A stretch of 64,000 nucleotides of DNA from the NCBI RefSeq assembly GCF_029227915.1, contig NC_079883.1, positions 5,084,001-5,148,000 on the forward strand, in the 5' to 3' direction. Of the stretch, positions 48,498 through 60,247 are shown in pieces. The notes beneath the pieces were generated by a model. That model saw nothing but the letters and a program-made list of their open reading frames with translations, did no database searches and had not been told where the DNA came from. The position numbers were made by a program, and so were the translations under genes. Within the stretch, counting starts at the first letter, position 1. Each line of letters begins with the position of its first letter. This DNA comes from Hydractinia symbiolongicarpus (lineage: Eukaryota; Cnidaria; Hydrozoa; Anthoathecata; Hydractiniidae).

Positions 48498-51419
48498 CTA
48501 TGGTCTTGTGTAGCTATCTACATCTCTTTTAAATTCGAATCCTTTTAAAGCTTCTGATATTTCAGAAGTCTTTTTTTTCTTCTGTGCTTTCCCTTTCACA
48601 ACAATGTTTTCAAGTTCATTTTCGAAGCGTTTCGATTTGTCTACTTCGCTGTCGTCGCGCGCGTTGAGATCACGTATAAAACTGATCAAATACTTTCGAA
48701 GCTTTTCTCTCTTTTCTTTGCGTTTGCTTTCGCTTGATTTGACCGTGATGGTATCCTTTGAGCTTTCTTCCGAAGTTTCGCGCTCTTTCTTCGAGACGAC
48801 GCTCTGTAACTCATCCTCAAATCGCCTCGCTTTTTTCTCATTTGATGTTTTCCATTGGTCGGGGACTTGATGATCCAAACTACCGATAAAATTAGTAAGA
48901 TACTTTCGTAATTTTTCTCGCCTTAATTCCCTTGCTGTCTTACTCCCAACAGAAGCCGCAAACGGAGGAGGCATCCCACCCTCACCAGTACTAACACCAC
49001 CATTTGATTCTTGATCAACGGATTTTTTCCTGGAATCTATATCATAATTGTTGTTGTTGTTGTAAATTCGTTCAAAATCTTCATCTTCCTTCGTCTGTTG
49101 ATTATTTTCGCGATGATCATTAGTAAACAACTTTCTTAAAGAGGAAATAATATCCTTCTTTTTCTTTTCAATTTCTTTTCGTTCTTCAAAAACATTCTTT
49201 CTGGCGATAGCCTTTTTCTCTTCTTGTACTTCTTTCTTTAGTTCTTCATAAAGTTCGTTCAGACTGTCACTTTTTGAGTTCTCTCTGTCATTCTTCTTCT
49301 TCTTTTTTCCATTAAACACAATACTTTGCTTGTCAATTTGACTTCTTTTAAAAAACGTTTCATAGAATTTATTTTTAAACTGCTTAAAACCTGCGTTAAC
49401 TTTTTCTTTGCTGTTTGAATTTTCGTCAATCAAATTCACGTCCACTGAATTTTCTTCGCCGATATTTGAAAGTCTGTCGTCCTCAGGGATTTCACTGAAC
49501 TTTGGATACTACACAAAAAAATGCAAGAAAAATAAATAAATAGAAGCAAACTGTCCATACTTTTATATATATTAAAATAAGTTAAAGTACACAACGAGTG
49601 AGTGTCTAGAGTCTGTTTAACGACCACATCTGTGGCCCTTACATCGAGTGTTAAAAATAAACACCATTTACAAGGGGTGTACAAAAGAGGTAAACAATGC
49701 GTACACGGGACAATAATACAAATTTTTGTGGGTTCTTAATTTCGCAGGTCAAAAAAATATTGCATTTCAATGAAAATTAATTTTCGCAGATGATGGTGTG
49801 CAGAAAAAATTGCGGTTATTACTTTTCACGAATGTTTTCTCGTTAAATACTTCGCGGAATTTCGCGAATTCGCAAAAAAGGGCAAAAATTAATCCACGCG
49901 AGAATAAGTATACACAGTTTATTAGCCACAGTTTTTATCATACCTTTTTCCTTTCCTCTGATTCAGCGTTCTTATATTCTTTGTTGTTGTCACGTGACAG
50001 TTCATAAAGTAATTTATTAATTGTATCTTTTAATTCTCCAAAAGCGATTTTCGGAGCAGCAGTAGAAACCGTTTTTCTCATCACATCAATATCATCAAAC
50101 GACTTCTCGTGATAGCGCTCTTTTTTGTCAGAATGTATAACTAATAAATAAATAAATATATATATGTAGGCTTTATTAAACAAACATCGAATGCATATGC
50201 CAAGAAGTGCGACATATTTCAAATTTTAGAATAGAATTTCCCTAAAATTGACTCGGAATTGTTGGCTCTTTGGAGAAATTAATGATAGGTCTTGACAGTG
50301 TCACGTGACCTTACGTTTCGAGAATACAATATCAACGTTGCCGCTCTTTCTATAGAATCAAAGTTAAGGAGATTTGAGGATTTTTGAAAACAATATTTTA
50401 GCTTTTTCGAGAAGGACAGTATTTTCATAACAAAAATTTAAAGAGATCTGAGGAGATTTTCATATTTTTCTAAAGCAATCTGGGGAGATATTGAGGGTAA
50501 CGCCACGAGTAAAGAACGAATAATTTCTGTACCCCTGTAGCATTTCTATGTATTTTGAAAATAAAAACATGCGACAAACAATATAGTTTTGTAAAAAGAA
50601 AATAGAGAAGATTTTAGGGTAAAGCTGTTATAAAGTCTACTTTTGAGGAGGTTTCTTCAAAATTAAGGAGAATTGAGGAGTTTTGAGGAGGCGTGGAGGC
50701 CCTGAATATATATGCGTGCAACGTATACAATACAGAAAGAAATTCGTAAAAAAAAATGACGTGATAAACAAACAAATAAACTCAAGTATATCTCTACCTT
50801 GTTTTTCGTTTTTGTTGATAAAGTTTTTATAGACTTGCAAGAGAATTTTTCGCAGTTTTTCTTCATCTTCGTGAGTGATGTTCACCTTCTTAGAAACTTC
50901 ATGTACGCTGCCTGAACCATGTGGGACGTTCGGCTTATGAACTTTAGTCTTCAAGAATGACTCTCCTCCACCAAAAATGTCTTTTTCGGATTTCTATGTA
51001 AATGAGAAAAACATATAGATGTTTCAGATACTGAAACAAGAACAATCTAGTAAACCCTCCGTAATGTTACTTTTATAAACAATTTTATGTCTAATCCTTC
51101 TAGTTTAAATTCAAATTCAAGTTTTGATCCAAAAAATCCTGGCCTTGAGAAACATAAATAGTATAGTTGTAGCAAAGCTAAGATCAAAATAATAAAAGAA
51201 AATTCTACCAGTAAGTTAACATCTCTATTTAATATAACAAAAAAAATTCACAAGTTACCTTGACATGTTCGGCAGTTAAAATCGTACCTACAAGTTAAAA
51301 CAAAAATTGAACATATTATGAAATGAATAGAATTACAAGAACTTAAATTCTACTAAAATAATAAAAAAATAATAATACTTACCAGTAAACAAAACAATGA
51401 TGAAAAAGTGCCCAAGCAT
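48498..51419 (-). CDS. Secreted Lys/Glu-rich repeat protein, unknown family (paralogue 2)
   Basis: Not recognised. Five exons on the minus strand: 51419-51383, 51287-51259, 50993-50798, 50140-49944 and 49508-48498; phases 1, 0, 1, 0 agree and give 489 aa. The signal peptide MLGHFFIIVLFTGTILTA is split by an intron after 37 coding bases, as in the gene at 38.9-40.2 kb. The mature part is about one third Lys/Glu with no Cys. A repeat occurs at residues 66-82 (EEKLRKILLQVYKNFIN), about 349-394 (REKLRKYLTNFIGSL, then RRFEDELQSVV) and about 419-460 (REKLRKYLISFIRDL, then KRFENELENIV). Residues 213-221 (QSIVFNGKK in context) match QKVVYNGKR of paralogue 1, and IEKKKKDIISSLRKLF..HREN matches its IRKRKKDLIEVIKELL..HREG. 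Acceptor TTTGTGTTTAG lies 42 nt before the ATG. Function unknown; possibly a precursor or a helical secretory or matrix protein. Confidence 0.8.
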
Positions 51420-51461
51420 CACGACCCTGTTCCCTCTATATTCCCTTTACTATATTTTTTT

Positions 51462-53762
51462 CTAAACACAAAAGAGTATGATCAACTACAGTTTTCTTTT
51501 TTCCCGTCAAGAACAAAATTAGATTATCATCAGGAATGAAAACATTTACTTTAGATAACAACAATGTTATTCTTTCAACGTGGACATGACTATACATGAG
51601 ATTAATTAAGCTACAAAACAATGATGTATTTACCACGACAACCTAATTAAAAGAAAATCTTATCGTAATTCTCTTGTATAGTAATGGCTTACTTAAAAGC
51701 AGCACGTCCTTTTTTAAAATAAATCAGCAAATAAATGCAAGAAACGTCACAAAGAATTATTATACAACACCAGTGTATAAATTAATCTTATTTGAGAGAA
51801 GATGTGAACCAAAACTTCACTCTGTTTAAGTAGTAAAAATAAAATTTCTATAATAACAAAACTTATAATTACTGTCAAATTATAACTGTCTGAACAAAAC
51901 GCATTGCAGAGGTGTAGGAAGTATTGACAAAAGGAAGGGAAGAGCATGCGTAATGCAATGCTTTAGCAATTTCATAATTTCCTGTCAAAACAACATAAAC
52001 ATTAAAATCATGAACAACCATACTGCAGAATATGATAATAACAATATTGTTTCCCTTAAAAATTATCAAATGTTTCAGTAGCTCTGGTAAAGACTGGAAT
52101 GAATCACATTTGACAATTGTGAAGCAAACTCCATAACCATTAGGATGCATGACTCTTTTTAATCCATTTTAATTGTTTGGTTTATAATAACTCTAATTTT
52201 TTTCAGAATTATACATTTAAGTTTCATGGTTAAACTCAAATTTTAATTTTAATTCATGTTTTTAAGAAGACAACTAAAATTTTTTACCACAAAATTTTGA
52301 AGACAATTCTGAACACAAATCCTGTCTTTATTTTCGGAAAGCAGGCCACAAAACCATGTTCCATTACTAGGTTGTTACACTAACTTCTTAATAAATCACA
52401 GTTTTTCGTTAGCCAAGTGAGTATTAATATATTCCCCAAATATATTTTCAGGATATACTTGTAACAGACATTTTTTACACAAAGACTTCATTTGTTCGCC
52501 AAGTTCATGCTGCCATGTTTGTTAGTAATAGTAACTTAGAAAATATTACGATCACAAATAAACAAAAATCTGATTTAACCATTAAAATTGTAAGATTCGC
52601 TTTTACATGCACAATTTTTCATGCATGATGAGCAAAGTTTAAGTGCACGCTTATGGCCAGGGAGTGATGCAACATTTCTTATAAAAAGAGCCAAAACCAC
52701 TTAAAATAAACCAACCCAACTTGAACCCAGCAAAACTCCTTAGCTTTCTGAACATTTAAAACATAACATCACCAGCTAACTATATAACCTTGTAAGGAAT
52801 ATGATAAAGCCTGCAAAATAGCAGCTTTTCACTAAATGGTTTTTTTAAGAATATTAGGCTGGAATTTCACTTTAAAATTGTATAAATTAGGTTTGTTTAG
52901 AAAAATAGAGAAATAAGAATATGACCAGCCTGGCCAGAATTTTGACATTCTTATAAAAAGCATGTATAATCTGTACTACAGTACTCTCATACTGTAGGGT
53001 ATTTCCTTTATTTAAAAATTCTGGTAGGACACAAAGAACAGCAAAAACTGAATAAAAACTTGCAGCACAGTGTTCCGAACACAATTTATTACCTGACCAA
53101 CAAGATCCAGGATCCAGGTAAACACAAAGTTAAGTGTTCTCACAGAAGGCTATTGGTATTGCTATTGGTAAACAACATTGTATTATTGAAAAAGGAACTG
53201 TTAAACACAACATTGCGTGCATTTTCTTCCAAGTAACGTAAAATGCGTGAGTTACGGCAAAACTTAAGCTTTGATTAGACAGGCTCTTAATTTTTTATAA
53301 ATGATTTATATATAGCGATTTTTAAGCATCGTTTGTTTTCTCTTCATTTAAGAAGGAAATATATTATATTTACATTAATTTTCATTGTATAAAATACAGC
53401 AATATTTAAGCTTTGTATGGATGTTTTCTTGTTGTTTTAAAAGGAAGAATGCCGAATTTATGATTGGTAGTGACGTTTTCTTTTTATTTTAGAAGAAAGT
53501 ACGGCAACTGTTATGCTCCATGGGGACGTTGGGTCGTTTTATCAATTTAGAATTAAATATGGTGACATGTTTCGTAGCATCACAATCTTGAAATTATTAC
53601 ATGAAATACGGCGATATATATTAGACTTGTAGGGAAGTTTCTCCTAGTTTTATTTTCATTTAATAACGGAATACAGTAGCTTTTATGAAATAATAATTTA
53701 CATTTAACAAGTTTAATTGGTTTTAATTGGTTAACCATTGTTTTAAAATTTGTTTAAATAAA
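51462..53762. other. Intergenic, nothing recognised
   Basis: AT-rich, no gene or defined repeat found. Confidence 0.4.
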
Positions 53763-54094
53763 TCGTTAGAGATAGTTGAGAACTTCTTTCACTTAGGTGA
53801 TATGTTGGGCAGTGAAGGGGGTGTTGAAAGAAGTGTTACTTGCAGGATAGGTTCTGCGTGGAAAAAGTTCAGAGAGTTACTTCCTTTGTTGACTAGCAGA
53901 GTCTTGTCAACATAGCCCAGAGGCAGACCGAGAAAGACTTGGCAGGAGGTTATAAGGACAGACTTGATACAGAGGAAGTTGAGTTTAGATCTAACACAGT
54001 CTAGATCAGATTGGAAAAGGGTCATTAATATACCCCGTCCAACCCATGCTAGCATGGAAAACGGACGTTAAGCCGAGAATGATGATGATGATGA
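53763..54094 (+). mobile_element. LINE 3' copy with 297-bp internal deletion
   Basis: Nearly identical to 27746-27893 and then 28191-28378 of the LINE at 26-28 kb. It lacks the 297 bp between. The 3' end CATGGAAAACGGACGTTAAG and (GAT)n are retained. The deletion joins at CAA/CA microhomology. Confidence 0.93.
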
Positions 54095-54253
54095 ATAATC
54101 AGAACACCTTTACATCGGTTCACAAATGCTATTTTGACAATTGTATCAAATTGTATAAGAATGTTTCCAAATCATTTGGTTTCGACTTCAGTGACCTACA
54201 CGAAAGTTGAGCTGATGGCTGATAATTCACAGACTCGAACATAAGACATATCT

Positions 54254-55104
54254 CAGGCCTCGTCAGAAAGAAAAATGCTGGCGTGCGAGCTTCGCACAGC
54301 ATAATTTCCAATGCCGTGTGCTCATTTTTGTTTTATTTTTTTTCTCAAGTGTTCATAGAACTCACATACAGCAACACTAATTTTGCCATGTTTTGAAAAG
54401 CAGGTAATTTGTTGCGACGAAACTAAAATGTGCTATGCCTTCATTATTCATTATTTTTAAATAAAAAATTTATACGACGTAGCAACAGAACGAAGATAAA
54501 TTATAAAACGTGCATGTTACCGTCATAAAACTTTTTAGTTAATAACTTTTTTGTAAATAATTTTTTAGATGTAAATATTATTTTATTTTTAGATTTTTCA
54601 AAAAAAAGATATAATTAAACTGTTTTTTTATAAAAAAAAACTGTTTTTTTATAAAAAAGTTCCCTCAAGTTATTATTGTTGCTTCAATCTTAAAACATCC
54701 CCCCAAAACAAAAAGAAAACAAGCTTTGTGACGTCCTGTTTCTATGGCAATATTATAAAATTAATTTACTTGGGAGTAGTTTATTTATTGCGTACTTGCG
54801 TTAATAAAAAGATTACTCTTACTTATTTTACTCGCACTCGCATTGTACTCTCACTCTGAATTATTTTAATCGCATTTATTTGTACCCGTACTCTCAAAGA
54901 TGTGTCGCTTTACTCACAATCTGCACTGTATATTATTCTCCTACGCCTTCATTGAACAGAATATTATTTATTTTGGTATGTGATTAGTGCACACCTGAGG
55001 CATTTAGTGTCTTTTTTGGCGTGCGAAGATCGCACAGGAACATTCAAAAATGGCGTGTGTGGGCGTGTGCGCGTGCGATCGCACACCATTCCTGACGAGG
55101 CCTG
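54254..55104. mobile_element. 851-bp TIR transposon with TATCT duplication
   Basis: The ends CAGGCCTCGTCA and TGACGAGGCCTG are perfectly inverted. TATCT flanks both sides (54249-54253 and 55105-55109). Subterminal CGTGCGA..TCGCACGC words occur at both ends. No transposase is encoded, so it is non-autonomous. CAG-type ends suggest hAT-like ancestry, but the 5-bp duplication does not match the 8 bp usual for hAT. Confidence 0.85.
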
Positions 55105-55383
55105 TATCTAGAATTTTTATATTCTCCAGCCTTGGTCATGTTTTCATCCAGAATGAGTCTTGCTGAAATATTTCTTTGTAATATACTTTTCAAAAAAAAG
55201 ATTGAACCAGCGAGCAAAGTGAGCTAGCCTGTTCATTGCACAAAATGTGTTTGCTGGATTTTTAATATGTGCGCTGGATGTACGGAATGTGAGCATTTTA
55301 ACCAGTTTGTAGCACCTAAAAATCTCTAAAAATTAAATAAATACTGGGATGTTTATTAGACCCACGTTACATCCACCTTGTTT
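55105..55383. other. Spacer between two TIR elements
   Basis: 279 bp of unique AT-rich sequence. Confidence 0.5.
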
Positions 55384-56264
55384 CAGGGAATTCCAGGAGA
55401 CGCGTGCGATCGCACGCGCACGCGCCCACACACGTGCAACAGCTATTCAGGCGTGCGATTCATTGCACGCGCTAATTACACTCTTTACTCGCGTAAAATA
55501 AAAGAAATTAACGAAGGAATTATAAAAGTTGATTTTCTACAGCGTAGTTAATATCGCCGCCTAAGGCTATGCTTGAAGCATTTAACTATTAAAAACTGTA
55601 TTCCGAAACTCAATCGTTTTATATCGATAGCTTCAACTGAATCATTAAAAACAGTTTATAACCACTTGTGGTTAAATTAAATTTTTTTAAAAACGTTAAG
55701 TGTTTAAATTAAATGTGTTTTTTTCTGCCTGTGTGAAATTAAATGTTGAACATTTTATTTTAAAATTCTTAACTGTATAAAAGAACATAACATAACAATC
55801 TAAAGAACAACTTTAAAGTATTCCAAACAAGTTGTCTCCCAAAATCTAACAAACAAAACTTGAAACCTCAATAAATAAAAAATGACTCCCATTTTTACCA
55901 TTTTTATAGATAATAAATAACCTACCGAGAAAATATAACCCTGGGAACAAGGTCGGGGATAAATAGCACTACAAACAAAATGGCAGACCATTGCAGTAAG
56001 TGCAACGTGTGGCATGTGTCAGCGTCTCTTCGTCCACTGTTTAAATTTAATTCTTTGTTATTTACCTATTATAAATTACTTCCTACAACGAACCAAGGTG
56101 TTTTGTTAATATATTTAGCACTTTTACACCACTTAAAGAAACTCACGGGACTGATAAGAATGAAATAAACCAGGAAAAAAAATATTTTCAAAAACAAATT
56201 TTCTAAAATAGATTTACGCGTGCGATGTGTAGCACGCGTGTTTTTTTCTTCGTGGAATTCCCTG
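55384..56264. mobile_element. 881-bp TIR transposon with TTGTTT duplication
   Basis: The ends CAGGGAATTCCA and TGGAATTCCCTG are inverted, with TTGTTT on both flanks. The left subterminal GTGCGATCGCACGCGCAC then CGCCCACACACG also occurs near the right end of the neighbouring element, showing kinship. A small plus frame (55980-56168) is inside without domains, and a family A end (55936-55955, CCTGGGAACAAGGTC) is embedded. Confidence 0.85.
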
Positions 56265-58696
56265 TTGTTTAGTATGGAAATATGGCAGCCAACAAAATCC
56301 TACAATCTGGCTTCTTTTTTCTTTTTCTAAAACAATTTTTTTAGGATGGTTTTGGCTTGTTTGTGGTTTTAGTAGTTAAACATTCATAATGCATGGAAAA
56401 TATTGTTTATGCTAAGTTAAATTTATTATATATTGTAACAAATATTGACTGTGCATTCCAAAGAAGAAAACTAGAACACACTCATGACAGCTACATTGGT
56501 TCAAAATGGTGATATACCATAGCATGAGACCCTTAACCATAGTATTTACAGCAACGAAGGAAGGCCTCATTACAAAAAAATTTAATAGGTAAACTTTCTA
56601 CCATAAATTGCATACATAAAAGATATTAGCTACATTCAGGACTTCGTGAATTGCCTGCATAGTGACTAGCGTTCCTGTAACGTACATGACAATCTAATAG
56701 CACACATAAAATAGTAACATCCTGAAATATGGAATTTTAGACAAGCATCTTAAATTTATTTAAAATTATTAACATCAGGCTTGTGGCAAGAGAACATTTT
56801 GTGAATAATAAAAGCTACGTAATAAATCAAAGTTAAATTGTGAAAGAATGTAAAAAAAATAGTTTATATATAAAGATTAAAGGTCACCTCCCGCAAAAAA
56901 TTAGTTCTAAAAATCTTTATCCCCTCCTGAGATATTTGCCTTAGAAGTTGCACTAATTATACAAAATTATGATGTCATTAGTATGCATTGAGAATTGTGG
57001 TAACTAAATATTAAAATTTGTGTAAAATGTTCAAAACACGTCAAAGTGAATAATCAGAAAACATTTTTAACTCTATATGACTTGTCAAAAATGTTAAATT
57101 AACCCCCTTGCAAAGCATACTCATGACATCATGCATAATTAGTGAATCTTCTTAGTACTTAGTCCAAATTCTGAAAGAACCAATCAAAAATTCTTATATT
57201 TTTTATTTGTGGCCCTTCTTATTGGTAAAGTTTATTATAAAGAGATGCTTATTGTTATTTTAAAAAATCTAAGATAAAAAAATACAAAAAAAGTTATAAG
57301 AACCCAAAACAAAGAAAAATAAGGAAAACCTTACAAGGGATTCGGTAGGCTTAGTTGTCAGGGATTGCTGTGGCTCAAATGTGGATTTGAACACTCTAGA
57401 ACTTCCATTGCGGCTCTTCCTTAACACAATCGACAGGCCATAGCTATCCCTCAGGAAATACTAGTGTGGTTTTGGCTTAAAAATAACTACACCACACCAC
57501 CACCACATTTTACTTCACTCACATTCTCTTCTTTCAGTTTTTAGTAGTTCTTTATGTAGGTAAATTCAGGACCTTAACCCTTCGTCCAAAATGCAGGGCC
57601 GACACTAAGAATGGGAAGCCCGATATTCTTGTTTCAAAAATAATATTGGTATCATATACGCTTAAATCGTTTAGAATAAAAAGTTATATTTTTTTTTAAA
57701 AAAATTACATAACCCATGAGGCGGGGAAGTTCATTTTAGGGATCCGGGATGGTTGAATTTCGAATATTTACTATGTATTGTACCTTTTTTTCTAAAAAAG
57801 AGATTTGCAGTTTTGTTATTCTTAAACGTGTAAGTATCATAATACTGTAACCTTAGAGGCTAAAAAATAAAAAAACATAACATTCTCTTCCTAAAATTTA
57901 TTAGTATAAAGGAATAAACATTTAGTCGTGCGCTGCTGTTAATTGGCGTCTTATAGCACTAGCAATATGTTGCTTCTTATGCATCAGTCAAAGAAAGAAC
58001 AGTCCTGCATTGCACTTGTGTACAAAGCTATAGCGCATATAAAGTTTGCACAAACTAATTTTATAGGGAGCGTTTGTGGTGAGAAGTTTTATAAGGCAAA
58101 AAACAATTTCCCATGTTATTGAGTGTCCGTTTTATAACTTTCCGCTCTGTGGAGAGCTTTTTTAAAAAGTTGCAAGTACCACTTTGTCTACTGTCTGTTT
58201 TAGACGGTGTCCGCTTTAGACTGTGCCTGCTTCAGAGGAATTCCACTGTAATCATAAAAATTCACACTGGATGAAGTTAAACTGGCACATTCTTCAACAT
58301 CCGTAATTAGGTAGCCTTTACATGGATTCAACATAAAACTTACCCGACATTACATTTTAAACCGCAATGAAATTTTGTCGTGTTTTACATAGAGAGAAAC
58401 TACATATGCGCAATAGTTTTGTACACAAGTGCAATATCCTTTTTAATCTTGTTTACATAAATATTATAATGGCGAAATGAAACTTTATTTAAGAACTGCA
58501 TAGAATCAAAACAGTATATGCTCGAAGCTGGTTTTCCTTTAACTGTCGGAGGAGAAGCACCATTTTGCTAGTGCCATAAGACGGTTATAATTAGGTTATA
58601 ATTTTTTAACAATTGTTTTTTCCTATAAAGCGGCCATTATAAAAATAGAAGATGACAAAAAATATTCATCATTATTTGTACTTCATACATTTCACA
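56265..58696. other. Intergenic, nothing recognised
   Basis: AT-rich. 57340-57480 has a tRNA-like fragment that does not hold up on inspection. No gene seen. Confidence 0.4.
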
Positions 58697-58813
58697 CAAC
58701 CTTGTCCCCAAGGTTTTTTGCCTTTTTAACATAAGAGGCGGGCGGCGAAATCTTGTTCGTCAAGTAAGCGCTAGCAGCTCTGGCATGGACAACAAACCCT
58801 GGGGAGAGGGTTG
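58697..58813. mobile_element. MITE family A, 117-bp copy
   Basis: Ends CAACCTTGTCCCCAAGG and CCTGGGGAGAGGGTTG inverted. The interior has GTCAAGTAAGCGCTAGCAGC, shared with the copies at 58.97 and 61.3 kb. Confidence 0.75.
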
Positions 58814-58973
58814 ACATTTCACATCAACCTCAAACACTTTTTTATACGTTCTGGCCAAGACATGCTGTCCATGATCATAAGAAAATCTTTCTTGTGAAAA
58901 AAGGAATGGAAATCAGTCTTCAACAAAAGAAATTTCAGTTACGCCTGTGTATATCAACTCCCCAGGATTCACA

Positions 58974-59055
58974 ATCTCGTCCCTAGAAGCTTTTCCCTTT
59001 TTGACAAGTAAGCGCTAGCGGTTTTGACATAGAGAACAAACCCTGGGGACGAAGA
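58974..59055. mobile_element. MITE family A, 82-bp copy
   Basis: Ends ATCTCGTCCCTAG and CCTGGGGACGAAGAT. The interior has CAAGTAAGCGCTAGCGG then TTTGACATAGAGAAC. Confidence 0.75.
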
Positions 59056-59303
59056 TGCGGGATTCAGTATCACCCTAATCAAGACTAAAACACTAGAAAG
59101 ATTCACAAGCGTCACGCCTAAATGAATTACCGACGTTCGACCCTGTTCTGTGTCTAGAAATCAGGAAAGCCATTACAAATTTCTTTTTGACGTAATCTAC
59201 TCCAAGGCGTAAAGAAACTACTCAAACATTTGCTAAGCCCTATTTCGACTTGAAAAGTTAAATCTGCCGTTTAGTTCAAAGAAAACAAAATCAAATAAAT
59301 TAT

Positions 59304-59398
59304 CAACCATCCCCAGAACAATTTGCTTCTCAACGGCGCTGCGATTTCTAAAAGTTCTCGAAAAGGTGAGATAGGGTCGAGCTTAAGAAATCATCAAA
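59304..59398 (+). repeat. Dispersed repeat matching 41961-42060
   Basis: Begins CAACCATCCCCAG. Shared blocks are CAACGGCGCTGCGATTTCTAA and GGGTCGAGCTT, given here as the halves CAACGGCGC and TGCGATTTCTAA. Confidence 0.55.
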
Positions 59399-59749
59399 GA
59401 CATTACCATATTTTATCCCAAGCAACGTACCTACTTGCGTACATATCGGTCTTAAACAAGTCTGAGCTTCCTCTTGTCCCCCTTAAAAGTGTAACTACTT
59501 ACAAAATACTGAGGATAACTTGTAAGATAACGCTTGTAGGTCCCGATTTCCTAGCCTTGATAAAGCGCTATACCCAGCTAGTGAAGGTGTGGCCTTAGCC
59601 TTGGATGATCATCTAAGCAAAGTCGTCTCTTTGCAGGATTTACAGGATGGAACAACCCATTCGGATGAGGATAAAAATGATGAAAAAAAAATTAACACAG
59701 GATATTAGTACTGGAAGGAATGCATTTAGTTGCAATAAACTCTTATTTC

Positions 59750-59784
59750 TTGCCCCAGGGTCTCTTTGCCCTAGGGACGAGATT
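59750..59784. mobile_element. MITE family A, 35-bp relic
   Basis: Both termini (CTTGCCCCAGGG and CCTAGGGACGAGAT) lie almost next to each other with a minimal loop. Confidence 0.55.
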
Positions 59785-60247
59785 AAAAACTTTTCTCTTG
59801 AACTGAAATAAAAGTTAAAATCTATGTTATCATCTGTCGACGAACCTGACCATTACGAATCGCGTGACAAAATTTTTCACAAAAAAAAAAAGTTTTTCTC
59901 TGCTGTTTCCTTTAAAATACTGCTGTTCGTTTTTAATTGGTTTTACTTGATGACACAGAGTTTATTCGTATTATTTGGGTTGGATCTATATTCCAAAACA
60001 GCTGTAAAGATGAATAAAGTCTGATGAACCCATTTAAATACAATTCAATTGAATCAATGTAATTACTCTCAAGAGCAAGAATAAGTCCTCTTTTTATGAA
60101 ATAAAAATTCATTTTTTTTTCGCTGTAAAATTTGAGTTCAGTTTCTGTATAAAACCATACTGCGGATTGACTAATAATTTTAACCAAAGGGTTGTTAAGT
60201 AAACAAATAATTTTAAAGACACATATTTGAAACTCTAATTTTCAGTG

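Larger units (their letters stand above)
59056..60247. other. Intergenic upstream of GPCR
   Basis: No gene apart from the repeats listed separately. An acceptor TAATTTTCAG ends two bases before the GPCR ATG. Confidence 0.45.

Noticed and set aside
57340-57480. tRNA-like or SINE-like fragment
   Set aside because: A-box-like and B-box-like words are on opposite strands, so no promoter structure.
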